A stretch of 64,000 nucleotides of DNA from SIG607 sp036307305. Lineage in GTDB: Bacteria; Bacillota; Clostridia; Oscillospirales; Acutalibacteraceae. Position 1 is the stretch's first letter. Each line of letters starts with the position of its first letter. Location: positions 4,446-68,445 of the forward strand of contig JAXJXV010000001.1 of NCBI GenBank assembly GCA_036307305.1, read 5' to 3'. The notes under the pieces are model-generated. The model was not told where the DNA came from and searched no databases. It saw nothing but the letters and a program-made list of their open reading frames with translations. Shown here in pieces: positions 17,767 through 26,325 of this stretch. Made by a program: the position numbers and the translations under genes.

Positions 17767-18951
17767 ATGAAAAAAGTTCTTATTATTGGCGCAGGATTTC
17801 TTCAAAGCTTTGTTATAAGAAAAGCGAGAGAGCTTGGCTATGAGGTACTCGCTGTAGATGCTGATAAAAATGCCGTTGGCTTTAAATACGCTCACAAACA
17901 CGCGGTAATAAACATAGTGGATGAGAAAGCTTGTCTTGAATATGCGAGAAAAGAAAATATAGACGGTGTTCTTACCGCCGCTACAGATTACGGTGTGCTT
18001 ACGGCTTCTTTTATTGCAGAGCAGTTGGGTCTTAACGGTATTGACTACAGCGTAGCTAAGATTATTAAAAATAAGTATCAGGTGCGAAAAAAACTCACTT
18101 TGTCAGGCGCTGACGATACGGGAGAGGTATTTCAGGTTTCTTCGGTTGAGGAAGCCGAGAAGATAAAAAACGAAATTGATTATCCCGTAATGGTTAAGCC
18201 ATGTGACGGTTCGGGTAGCCGAGGCGCTTCAAAGGTTGAAAAGGCTGAGGATTTAACTGTTGCCTGTGAACTTGCAATCAGCAACTCGCTTTCCAGACTT
18301 TCAACGGTTGAGCCGTTTATTGTTGGTAATGAATACGGCGTTGAATCCTTTGTGAAAGACGGCGAGATATACGTGCTTGGCGTTATGAAAAAAACAATGA
18401 CCAAACCGCCTTTCTATGCAGAGCTTGGTCACGCTTTACCAAACGGACTTGATAAAGCTGTAGAGGAAAAAATCAGAAATTGCGCTGAAAAAGCTATAAA
18501 AACTCTTGGTATTGACTTCGGAAGCGTAAATATGGATTTACTGCTCACCGAAAACGGTGAAGTTCATATTGTAGATATAGGCGCGAGAATGGGTGGAAAT
18601 CTTATAGGCTCTCATATAATCCCCATTGGAACAGGTATTGACTATATGGGAAATATGATAAAAGCCTTTGTGAATGATGATTACGATTTCAGTCCTGTAA
18701 ATAAATGCAAAGATGTTTCAACTCGTCTGTTGGCTCTTTCTGCTGGTGTGGTAGAAAAGCTTCCCGATTTTGCATCTTTGGAAAATGAAAACGTTATTAT
18801 AGAGCATCGCCTGAACGTAGGGGATGAAATTATGCCTTATAGAACAAACCTCGACGGCTGTGGATACGTGGTATGCACAGGCGAAGGCTGTGAGGAAAAG
18901 GCAGAAAGCATTAAAGAGTATATAGATAAAAATATTGTCAGAAAGCAATGA
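17767..18951 (+). CDS. ATP-grasp ligase, first of a tandem pair
   Basis: ATP-grasp protein resembling carbamoyl-phosphate-synthase-like and D-Ala-D-Ala-ligase-like enzymes, which join a carboxylate to an amine or other nucleophile through an acyl phosphate. A Rossmann-like pre-ATP-grasp domain (VLIIGAGF at the start) is followed by the ATP-binding loop VKPCDGSGSRGA near residue 142 and the metal-binding tail DIGARMGGNLIGSH. It is 394 residues. Its stop overlaps the start of the next gene, a paralogue (ATGA). Position between an aminotransferase and an initiating sugar transferase suggests acylation of an amino sugar with an amino or hydroxy acid; substrate unknown. Confidence 0.85.
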   Translation: MKKVLIIGAGFLQSFVIRKARELGYEVLAVDADKNAVGFKYAHKHAVINIVDEKACLEYARKENIDGVLTAATDYGVLTASFIAEQLGLNGIDYSVAKIIKNKYQVRKKLTLSGADDTGEVFQVSSVEEAEKIKNEIDYPVMVKPCDGSGSRGASKVEKAEDLTVACELAISNSLSRLSTVEPFIVGNEYGVESFVKDGEIYVLGVMKKTMTKPPFYAELGHALPNGLDKAVEEKIRNCAEKAIKTLGIDFGSVNMDLLLTENGEVHIVDIGARMGGNLIGSHIIPIGTGIDYMGNMIKAFVNDDYDFSPVNKCKDVSTRLLALSAGVVEKLPDFASLENENVIIEHRLNVGDEIMPYRTNLDGCGYVVCTGEGCEEKAESIKEYIDKNIVRKQ

Positions 18952-20162
18952 AGTGTATGAAAAAAATTCTTGTAATAGGCGGGGGAGCCTATCAGGTCCC
19001 TCTTATAAAGAGAATAAAAGAACGCGGTTACGAAGCTTACTGTGTTGACGGTAATGCTTCAGCGTTGGGTTCCAAGTATGCTGACGGCTTTAAGCATATA
19101 GACATTATGGATAAAAACGAATGTCTTTCTTATGCAAAGGAAATGAGAATTAACGCCGTTATGACGTATGGCGCGACAATAACACTTCCTACAGTGTCGT
19201 ATATCGGCGAAAGACTATCGCTACCGTGTTTACCCTATGATACGGCAGAGCTTTCCAAAAGCAAATACAAAATTAAAAGGCGCCTTGCTGATGCAGGTTG
19301 TAATATTAAGGGTGATTTTTTTGAGTTTCATTCTGTAGAGGAAGCAAAAAAACAAAAAATCACAGTGCCATGTGTAATAAAACCAAGTGACGGCTCAGGC
19401 AGTAAGGGTGTTACTCTTGTGGAAAACGAAGCAGAGCTTGAAAATGCTATAGAGTATGCCTTTGAAAATGCAAGATTCGGTGAGTTTTACTCTGAAGCGC
19501 TTGTAAAGGGCGACGAATATACGGTAGAGGCATTTGTTGCTGAAGGAGAAACCTACGTTTACTGCATAGTAAAGACTACATTCGAAAGAAACGAGAACGG
19601 AGAAATATCTTACGGACACAGAACTCCGTCAGGACTAAGTGAGGAAACCGAAAAAATAATAGCCGATGAAGTTAAAAAGGCTGTAAAAGCACTGGGAATT
19701 ACAATGCTGAGCGTTAATTTTGACGTAATACTTTCAGAAGCTGACGGTAAGCCATATATAATAGACTGCGGTATAAGGGTGGGACAAAATCTGATAGCCT
19801 CTCATTTCGTACCTCTTTCCCGCGGTGTGAGTGTTATTGACAGAAGTATTGATATTGCGCTTGGTGAAAAAGCAGATTGTAAACCACTTTTTAATAAATG
19901 TATAGCCACACGACTACTGATTTATAAATCGGGTGTAATCACCGAAATCAAACCAATGGATGATATCATCGGCAAAAACGGTATTGTGGACGTGGTTATG
20001 CGAAAGGGTGTAGGCGACGTTCAAAAGCCATATAAGGAAAAGTCCGATACTTGCGGATGGGTAATTACCCAAGGACAAACTCCAGATGAAGCTGAAGAAA
20101 AAGCCCAGAAAGCCAAAAAAATTATAGAAGATTATATAATTATTAAACCGATTGAGGTGTAA
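18948..20162 (+). CDS. ATP-grasp ligase, second of a tandem pair
   Basis: Paralogue of the preceding gene with the same layout over 404 residues: opening ILVIGGGAYQ, nucleotide loop IKPSDGSGSKGV, and tail DCGIRVGQNLIASH where the first copy has DIGARMGGNLIGSH. Moderate similarity along the length points to an old tandem duplication with diverged substrates. The ATG at 18948 overlaps the upstream stop; a second ATG at 18957 is an alternative start. It ends two bases before the PglC-like transferase. Two consecutive ligases could add two acyl groups in sequence, or act as a heteromer; neither can be decided here. Confidence 0.83.
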   Translation: MKCMKKILVIGGGAYQVPLIKRIKERGYEAYCVDGNASALGSKYADGFKHIDIMDKNECLSYAKEMRINAVMTYGATITLPTVSYIGERLSLPCLPYDTAELSKSKYKIKRRLADAGCNIKGDFFEFHSVEEAKKQKITVPCVIKPSDGSGSKGVTLVENEAELENAIEYAFENARFGEFYSEALVKGDEYTVEAFVAEGETYVYCIVKTTFERNENGEISYGHRTPSGLSEETEKIIADEVKKAVKALGITMLSVNFDVILSEADGKPYIIDCGIRVGQNLIASHFVPLSRGVSVIDRSIDIALGEKADCKPLFNKCIATRLLIYKSGVITEIKPMDDIIGKNGIVDVVMRKGVGDVQKPYKEKSDTCGWVITQGQTPDEAEEKAQKAKKIIEDYIIIKPIEV

Positions 20163-20164
20163 AA

Positions 20165-20851
20165 ATGAGTAAACCGAAAAGCAGAAGCTTTTACGTAGTA
20201 GTTGTAAAACGAATAGCCGATATATTAATTGGGCTTATAGCACTGCCTTTTTTAGCTCTGATTGTTCTTTTGGTAGGACTTGCTATAAAGCTTGATGACG
20301 GCGGTCCTGTTTTCTATAGGGCAAAGCGAATAGGAAAAGACAGTAAAATATTTGATATGTACAAGTTCAGGTCTATGGTGGTTAACGCTCCTAACTATAC
20401 CAACAAAGACGGCAGTACATATAACGCTCCCGACGATAACAGAGTAACAAAAGTAGGGAAATTTATACGAAAAACAAGTGTTGATGAGTTGCCTCAGTTT
20501 TTTAACGTGCTTATAGGCAATATGACCTTTATAGGTCCAAGAGCCAGTGGCGCCGGCGCCCTTGACAATTATTTGGATGATGAAAAAGCTAAAATGGAAG
20601 TAAAACCTGGTATAACGGGCTTTACTCAGGCATATTACCGTAATGGACTAACCGTCAGAGAAAAGCGTCTTAAGGATGCTTGGTATGCTCAGAACGTAAC
20701 CTTTGTACTGGATGTAAAAATCTTCTTTAAAACCATAGTAACGGTTTTAAAAAGAGAACAGGTTTATACCAACAGCGCGGGCGTTAATATCGCCGAGCTT
20801 CAGGTGGATACAGTAACGGTAGGCGAAAATCGTGATACAGTGGTAAGATAG
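20165..20851 (+). CDS. PglC-like initiating phosphoglycosyl transferase
   Basis: Small monotopic phosphoglycosyl transferase that starts repeat-unit assembly by moving a sugar 1-phosphate from its nucleotide onto undecaprenyl phosphate at the inner membrane face. The 228 residues comprise a hydrophobic re-entrant helix (about residues 14-38), then the family blocks GGPVFYRAKRIGK and FDMYKFRSM, and the catalytic Asp-Glu pair in SVDELPQFFN. It has the short PglC form without the WbaP/WcaJ N-terminal membrane domains. Its position directly after aminotransferase and ATP-grasp genes suggests it uses the modified amino sugar they make (inference). Confidence 0.93.
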   Translation: MSKPKSRSFYVVVVKRIADILIGLIALPFLALIVLLVGLAIKLDDGGPVFYRAKRIGKDSKIFDMYKFRSMVVNAPNYTNKDGSTYNAPDDNRVTKVGKFIRKTSVDELPQFFNVLIGNMTFIGPRASGAGALDNYLDDEKAKMEVKPGITGFTQAYYRNGLTVREKRLKDAWYAQNVTFVLDVKIFFKTIVTVLKREQVYTNSAGVNIAELQVDTVTVGENRDTVVR

Positions 20852-20861
20852 GAGATTAATT

Positions 20862-21944
20862 ATGGCTGTCAGTAAAAAAGCAAAAGCACTTTATAATGCA
20901 GTGTTTGATGGAATAGAAATTTTTGCAGCAAACAAGATTTCAAACTATCAAGAACGAAGAGATTTAAGAAAGTATTTCCCAAAAAAACCAATGCCAAAAA
21001 GCTATGCCAAAGAATATAAAAAATATTGGAGTAGATGGGCGAAAGTATCTCCTAAATGGGGATGGTATTATGCTGCAAGAAATGGAATTGAAGATGTTAG
21101 ATATATTCCACATACTTTGTATTACACAATTATAGACCAAAAACTTAATGCAAGAAAACTTGGTTGGGGATTTAATGATAAAAATTATTATTCTAAGATT
21201 TTTGCTGACATAAAGCAACCGCAAACTATTATCAGAAGTTTTTCATCTGATATTTTTACAGATTCTGAATATAATCAAATAACAATTGAAGAGGCTTATA
21301 AAGAAATAATTAAGAACACTGAAGTGATATGCAAACCAACGCAAGAATCCGGAAGCGGTAGAGGAATTGAATTTTGGAATTGTGAAAAAGATGCGGATAA
21401 AATTTGGTCTTATCTAAAAGATAAAAGTAACTCCAACTATATCGTTCAAAAAATTATTAAACAGCATAGTTTATATAACGAAATTCACTCTTCCTCGGTT
21501 AATACAATTAGAATTTGTTCTATTCTACTTTGTGATGGTGTGCATATTTTATCCTCTGTTTTAAGAATGGGAGTGGATAAAAGCAGGGTTGACAATGCAA
21601 CAGCTGGTGGTATTTCTTGTGGTATTGATGAAAACGGTTGTCTTAAAGAATATGCATACAGCTTTTACAGTGGAGAAAAAACTGCCGTTCATCCTCAAGG
21701 TTTTGTTTTTAAAGGTGTAAAACTACCATATTATGATAAAGCTGTAGAACTTGTGAAAAAAGCACATCCTGTTATAGGTAATTTTAAACTAGTATCATGG
21801 GATATTTGCATCGATGAAAAAGGTGATGCTGTTCTTATTGAAGCAAATATGCGAAAAGGAGCGGCCAATCTACAACAATTTGCTAACGGTCCGCTTTTTG
21901 GAGACCTTACCGAGAGAATAATGGATGAGGTTTATGGAAAATAA
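20862..21944 (+). CDS. Sugar-transfer-associated ATP-grasp protein
   Basis: A 360-residue protein resembling the 'sugar-transfer associated ATP-grasp' family found beside initiating sugar transferases in capsule loci. Recognisable ATP-grasp elements are the nucleotide-binding CKPTQESGSGRGIEF region near residue 159 and the metal-binding end SWDICIDEKGDAVLIEANM. AGGAGATTAATT precedes the ATG. The gene appears more AT-rich than the two ATP-grasp genes before it and is not their close paralogue, so it probably has a separate origin. It would join an acid to an amine or hydroxyl of the lipid-linked sugar; the substrate is unknown. Confidence 0.78.
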   Translation: MAVSKKAKALYNAVFDGIEIFAANKISNYQERRDLRKYFPKKPMPKSYAKEYKKYWSRWAKVSPKWGWYYAARNGIEDVRYIPHTLYYTIIDQKLNARKLGWGFNDKNYYSKIFADIKQPQTIIRSFSSDIFTDSEYNQITIEEAYKEIIKNTEVICKPTQESGSGRGIEFWNCEKDADKIWSYLKDKSNSNYIVQKIIKQHSLYNEIHSSSVNTIRICSILLCDGVHILSSVLRMGVDKSRVDNATAGGISCGIDENGCLKEYAYSFYSGEKTAVHPQGFVFKGVKLPYYDKAVELVKKAHPVIGNFKLVSWDICIDEKGDAVLIEANMRKGAANLQQFANGPLFGDLTERIMDEVYGK

Positions 21945-21972
21945 TTCTTTAAATAGTGTTGGGTGATAAGAA

Positions 21973-23220
21973 GTGAAAGTGTTGTTCTTAGATGCATATT
22001 TTAAACCCGAAAAAATTTCAGGTGCACATTTTGCCGAAGATATGCGTCAGTACCTTGCGAATGCGGGACATACAATGCAGATATATGTACCAACTCCTTC
22101 TCGTGGTGTTAGCGAGGAAGTTAGAAAAGAGTATAAAAAAAGAAAGAACGAAACGGAGCTTAACGGTGCAGTTTCTATTCATAGATTTTCTCTTTACAAA
22201 GAGGGGAAAAATCCTTTATTAAGGGCAATAAGATACTTCATATGCAATATTCAGTTATTATGGTTTGCACTTCGTGAAAAAAATGTTGATATTGTTCCTA
22301 TAGGAAGCACTCCACCTACTAATGGAATTATGGGAGTAATAATAAAAAAAATAAAAAAATTCCCCTTTGTTTATATAGTTCAGGATATGTTTCCTGAATC
22401 TCTTGTAAGCGCGGGTATGACAAAAGAAGGCTCACTTCTTTATAAAATAGGCGACTGGGTATCAAACGTTACCTATAAAAACGCTTCTCATATTATTGTG
22501 ATAAGCGAAAGTATGAAAGCTTCTCTTATTAAAAAAGGCGTAAGGAAAGATAAAATAAGCGTTATTTATAACTGGATTGACACTGAGAATACGGTGCCTG
22601 TTAGCAGAGAAGATAATACTCTTTTTGATGAATTCAATTTAGACAGAGAAAAGTTTTATATTACTTATGCAGGAAATCTTGGTAATTCTCAGAACGTAGG
22701 ACTGGTTGTGGACTGCGCTGAGAAATTTAAGGAAAATGATAATATACAGTTCGTTATATTCGGTGACGGAAGCGAAAAAGAAAAGCTTGTGGGACGAATA
22801 GAAGAAAGCCGACTTGATAATATTAAAATTTTCCCGATGCAACCTCTTAGCAGAGTTTCTGAAGTTTATAGCCTTGGCGATGCTTCCTTTGTAATTTGTA
22901 AAAAGGGAGTAGGCAAGGGCGCGTTCCCAAGCAAAGCCGCGTCCATAATGGCAACGGCTACCCCAATAATAGCTTCCTTTGATACTGATTCTGACTTGTG
23001 CAGAATTCTAAGCGAGGAAAACTGCGGAATTTGTACACAGGCAGAGGACGTAGAAGGTGCTGTTAGTGTAATAGAACAACTGTATAATAACAGAGCCGCC
23101 CTTAAAGAAATGGGCGAAAATGGCAGAAAACTTGCCTGTTCAAAGTTTTCTAAAGAAACAGGACTTAGTAAAAGAATAACGGTGTATGAAAAATACGCTT
23201 TAAAGAGAGAAGAACGCTGA
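21973..23220 (+). CDS. GT4 glycosyltransferase, WbuB/WcaI-like
   Basis: Retaining GT-B glycosyltransferase of 415 residues. The N-terminal donor-independent half (LDAYFKPEKISGAHFAEDM) and the segments IVQDMFPES and VISESMKASL resemble WbuB and WcaI-type transferases; the nucleotide-sugar half has ITYAGNLGNSQN and the GAFPSKAASIMATATPI acceptor-phosphate region. WbuB in E. coli transfers L-FucNAc, and this locus carries genes for UDP-L-FucNAc, so this is a candidate FucNAc transferase (inference). It begins with GTG at 21973, 28 bases after the preceding gene, and ends three bases before an acetyltransferase gene. Confidence 0.85.
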   Translation: MKVLFLDAYFKPEKISGAHFAEDMRQYLANAGHTMQIYVPTPSRGVSEEVRKEYKKRKNETELNGAVSIHRFSLYKEGKNPLLRAIRYFICNIQLLWFALREKNVDIVPIGSTPPTNGIMGVIIKKIKKFPFVYIVQDMFPESLVSAGMTKEGSLLYKIGDWVSNVTYKNASHIIVISESMKASLIKKGVRKDKISVIYNWIDTENTVPVSREDNTLFDEFNLDREKFYITYAGNLGNSQNVGLVVDCAEKFKENDNIQFVIFGDGSEKEKLVGRIEESRLDNIKIFPMQPLSRVSEVYSLGDASFVICKKGVGKGAFPSKAASIMATATPIIASFDTDSDLCRILSEENCGICTQAEDVEGAVSVIEQLYNNRAALKEMGENGRKLACSKFSKETGLSKRITVYEKYALKREER

Positions 23221-23223
23221 TTT

Positions 23224-23862
23224 ATGGAAAAAGTTAAAAAACTTTTACGAATGCTGATTAAATATCCTTTAAGACTGTTTAACAAAATATCTTTTAGGGC
23301 AACTGTCGTGGACTGTGAAATTCATAAAACTTCAGTTGTTGAGCATCACGCTAATGTGCGATACAGCGAAATAGACAGATATACCTATGTATCTGCAAGA
23401 AGCAGTGTAATTCATACAAAGGTTGGTAGCTTCTGCTCTATTGCAGCAGGTGTTGCAATAGGAGGCGGAGCTCACGATATAGACGCGGTATCTACTTCTC
23501 CTGTATTTAACAAAGGGAAAAATATTTTTGGTGTCAACTTTGGTAATATACAGTTTTCGCCATATAAAAAAACAACCATAGGAAACGATGTATGGATAGG
23601 AAACCGTGCCCTTGTTCTACAGGGTGTGACTATCGGTGACGGTGCGGTCGTTGGTGCTGGTAGTGTCGTGACAAAGGATATACCTCCCTATGAAGTCTGG
23701 GCAGGAAATCCCGCTAAAAAAATCAAAGACCGTTTTGATGAAGAAACAAAAGAAAAACTTTTAGAGCTTAAATGGTGGGAAATGAGCGATACTGAACTTA
23801 AAAGACTGGGCGACTTGTTTTGCGACCCTAAAAAGCTTTTTGAAGAAACAGAGGGAAAATGA
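23224..23862 (+). CDS. Left-handed beta-helix acetyltransferase (CatB-like)
   Basis: Hexapeptide-repeat O- or N-acyltransferase of 212 residues, likely acetylating a sugar of the repeat unit with acetyl-CoA. The repeat run includes GSFCSIAAGVAIGGG, the catalytic-His region GGGAHDIDAVST, and the C-terminal coils TIGNDVWIGNRALVLQGVT and GAVVGAGSVVTKDIPPYE, ending in the usual VWAGNPAKKIK. Its stop overlaps the start of the next glycosyltransferase gene by four bases. Which sugar is acetylated is unknown. Confidence 0.9.
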   Translation: MEKVKKLLRMLIKYPLRLFNKISFRATVVDCEIHKTSVVEHHANVRYSEIDRYTYVSARSSVIHTKVGSFCSIAAGVAIGGGAHDIDAVSTSPVFNKGKNIFGVNFGNIQFSPYKKTTIGNDVWIGNRALVLQGVTIGDGAVVGAGSVVTKDIPPYEVWAGNPAKKIKDRFDEETKEKLLELKWWEMSDTELKRLGDLFCDPKKLFEETEGK

Positions 23863-25067
23863 TGAAGATATTACATGTAGACGATACGTTTCATCCAAGC
23901 TTTGGCTATCAGTGTAATCCGTTAGCAAAATTTCAAAGTAAGGCAGGTAATGAAGTTTATATTATCTGTCCTGAAGCTAAATATATTTACGGCGTTTATC
24001 ATTCCTTTGGTGAATATGGAGAACATCTTGATGAGGATGATGCAAGATACGAGAATGAAACCGGTGTTAAAATTATTCGTGTAAAGGCAAAGGGATATAT
24101 TTTAGGCAGACTTAACTATGATAGAAAAGAATTGCTCAAAGCCATTGAAAAAGTTAACCCTGATGTTATATTAGGGCATTGTATGGAGACTTTAACGGCA
24201 ATGTTTTTAATGAGTAGGCTTCGCAAGAAATATCCAATGGCGTTTGATTCGCATATGCTTTCTATGGCAAGTAAAAATAAGTTTTCTAAATTATTTGATA
24301 TTGGATATCGATTGTTGTTTACTCCAATCATAAAAAAAGAAAAATATAAAATTATAAAAACCCAGAATGATGACTATGTAAATAAGCATTTAGGCGTACC
24401 TGAAGAACTGTCAACCTTTATTTCGTTTGGTACAGACGTTATTTTGTTTAACAGAAACGATGAAATTAAAAAGGCTTTTCTTCGGGAAAAGCAATTGCCT
24501 GATGATACGTTTGTGATTACTTCGACGGGAAAAATGTCACAAGCAAAAGACGGAATGCTATTTGCTGATAGTATTAAGGAAAGGTTTAATAGTGACAGAA
24601 AAGTTGTTGTTGTAATGGTTGCTGATTTTAGCGGTGAATATGAACAACAAGTGAAAAAAGTACTCGATAGCAGTGACAATGAAATTTTTTATTATCCTGT
24701 ACAACGTTATAACAATTTACCTTACTTTTATCAAATTGCGGATATTACAGTATTTCCAAAACAGTGTAGTATGAGTTTTTACGATGCGCAAAGTTGTGGC
24801 GTACCTGTTCTGTCCGAAAAAGGCCACGTAAATGAGGAAAGAAATTCGCACGGGAACGGTTTTTGCTTTGAAAACGGCAGTGTTGATGATTTAAGAGCAA
24901 AAATACAGCGCTTTATTGATATGCCAAAAGAAGAATTTGAAAAAATGAGAGAAAATTCTCAGAACTTCGTAACAAAAAATTATTCTTATGAACAGATTGC
25001 TTCCCAATACACTCAGATTCTTGTTGAGGCAGTTAAAAATTTTAAAGAAAAAAGAGGAGAAAAGTAA
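23859..25067 (+). CDS. GT4-type glycosyltransferase
   Basis: GT-B fold transferase of 402 residues. The start MMKILHVDDTFHPSFGYQ is a typical N-terminal acceptor domain; the C-terminal half contains TSTGKMSQAKDG (donor loop) and SFYDAQSCGVPVLSEKG, the region that contacts the nucleotide sugar. It overlaps the acetyltransferase stop (ATGATG), and the second ATG (23862) could equally be used. The sugar transferred cannot be told. A ribosome site for the next gene (GAGGAGAAAAG) lies inside its last codons. Confidence 0.85.
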   Translation: MMKILHVDDTFHPSFGYQCNPLAKFQSKAGNEVYIICPEAKYIYGVYHSFGEYGEHLDEDDARYENETGVKIIRVKAKGYILGRLNYDRKELLKAIEKVNPDVILGHCMETLTAMFLMSRLRKKYPMAFDSHMLSMASKNKFSKLFDIGYRLLFTPIIKKEKYKIIKTQNDDYVNKHLGVPEELSTFISFGTDVILFNRNDEIKKAFLREKQLPDDTFVITSTGKMSQAKDGMLFADSIKERFNSDRKVVVVMVADFSGEYEQQVKKVLDSSDNEIFYYPVQRYNNLPYFYQIADITVFPKQCSMSFYDAQSCGVPVLSEKGHVNEERNSHGNGFCFENGSVDDLRAKIQRFIDMPKEEFEKMRENSQNFVTKNYSYEQIASQYTQILVEAVKNFKEKRGEK

Positions 25068-25068
25068 A

Positions 25069-26289
25069 ATGGTAAACGTAATAGGACTTGGTTATATAGG
25101 ACTTCCTACAGCTCTTATGATGGCTTCCCACGGCGTAGAGGTTGTTGGTACTGATTATAATGAGCAATTAGTAGAAACTCTCAACAGCGGAAAAACCACC
25201 TTTAAGGAGGAGGGTCTTGATGAGCTTTTTGATGAAGCTGTAAAATCAGGAGTAAAATTTACTACAGAGTATCAGGTAACAGACACTTATATCGTTTCTG
25301 TACCCACTCCTTATGATAAATTCAGTAAGCGTGTAGATGCAACGTATGTGGTATCGGTTGTTAAAAGCATAATGGAAATTTGTCCTAAAGGTGTTACTGT
25401 CGTAATTGAATCAACTGTTTCTCCCGGAACCATTGATAAATATGTTCGCCCTGCTATAGAGGAACAAGGATTTGTAATAGGAACTGATATACATCTTGTT
25501 CACGCTCCTGAGAGGATTATTCCGGGTAATATGGTATATGAGCTTTTGCATAATGACCGTACTGTAGGTGCTGATAACAGCGAAATCGGAGAAAAAATTA
25601 AAAAACTGTACAGTTCTTTCTGTCAAGGAGAGATAGTGGTTACCGATATACGTACTGCTGAAATGACAAAGGTTGTAGAAAACACTTTCCGTGCTGTGAA
25701 TATTGCTTTTGCTAATGAACTGGCTAAAATTTGCAGACACGACAATATGGATGTATACGAAATTATAAAGATTTGTAATATGCATCCACGCGTTAATATA
25801 TTACAGCCCGGCCCCGGTGTCGGAGGTCACTGCATTTCCGTTGACCCTTGGTTTTTGGTAGGCGATTATCCTGCACTTGCTAATGTAATAAACGAATCTA
25901 TGAAAACAAATGACAGTATGCCCGATTTTGTTCTTAACAGAATATATGAAATAATGAAAGAAAATGGTATTACTGACGCAAAACGTGTTGGACTTTACGG
26001 ACTTACCTATAAAGAAAACGTTGATGATATGCGTGAATCTCCCACACTTCAGCTTCTTGAAAGTCAGGAACGTCATCTTGCAGAGCCTCTCAAGGTTTAT
26101 GACCCGTTTATAACTGCTGACGTAGTTGAGAATCAATATCATGATTTAGATGAGTTCCTTAATGATATCGACCTGATAGTTATTATGGTAAAGCATAATG
26201 AGATAAAGGAAAATATGAAAAAGCTTCAGGGCAAGAAGGTTCTTGATTGCCATAATATTTGTAATATTGATGGAGTTTACCATATTTAG
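25069..26289 (+). CDS. wecC: UDP-N-acetyl-D-mannosamine dehydrogenase
   Basis: NAD-dependent four-electron dehydrogenase, closest by eye to WecC/CapO, which oxidises UDP-ManNAc to UDP-ManNAcA. The Rossmann start VIGLGYIGLPTALMMA is at residues 4-19, and the catalytic cysteine is C255 in GPGVGGHCISVDPWF. The C-terminal UDP-binding domain has YGLTYKENVDDMRESP. It is 406 residues from the ATG at 25069, right after GAGGAGAAAAG; the frame reaches 24988 but overlaps the preceding gene there. The locus has only one 2-epimerase gene (capG type), so the source of UDP-ManNAc is unclear. UDP-glucose or UDP-GlcNAc dehydrogenases are less likely alternatives. Confidence 0.85.
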   Translation: MVNVIGLGYIGLPTALMMASHGVEVVGTDYNEQLVETLNSGKTTFKEEGLDELFDEAVKSGVKFTTEYQVTDTYIVSVPTPYDKFSKRVDATYVVSVVKSIMEICPKGVTVVIESTVSPGTIDKYVRPAIEEQGFVIGTDIHLVHAPERIIPGNMVYELLHNDRTVGADNSEIGEKIKKLYSSFCQGEIVVTDIRTAEMTKVVENTFRAVNIAFANELAKICRHDNMDVYEIIKICNMHPRVNILQPGPGVGGHCISVDPWFLVGDYPALANVINESMKTNDSMPDFVLNRIYEIMKENGITDAKRVGLYGLTYKENVDDMRESPTLQLLESQERHLAEPLKVYDPFITADVVENQYHDLDEFLNDIDLIVIMVKHNEIKENMKKLQGKKVLDCHNICNIDGVYHI

Positions 26290-26325
26290 TTCGATATAAA
26301 AATCTAAAGAAAGGGTAGCGCAGTA

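Noticed and set aside
17767..20162. Tandem ATP-grasp genes as a split carbamoyl-phosphate synthase large subunit
   Set aside because: Each protein has its own complete Rossmann and ATP-grasp layout and lacks the allosteric and oligomerisation domains of CarB; the location is in a glycan locus.
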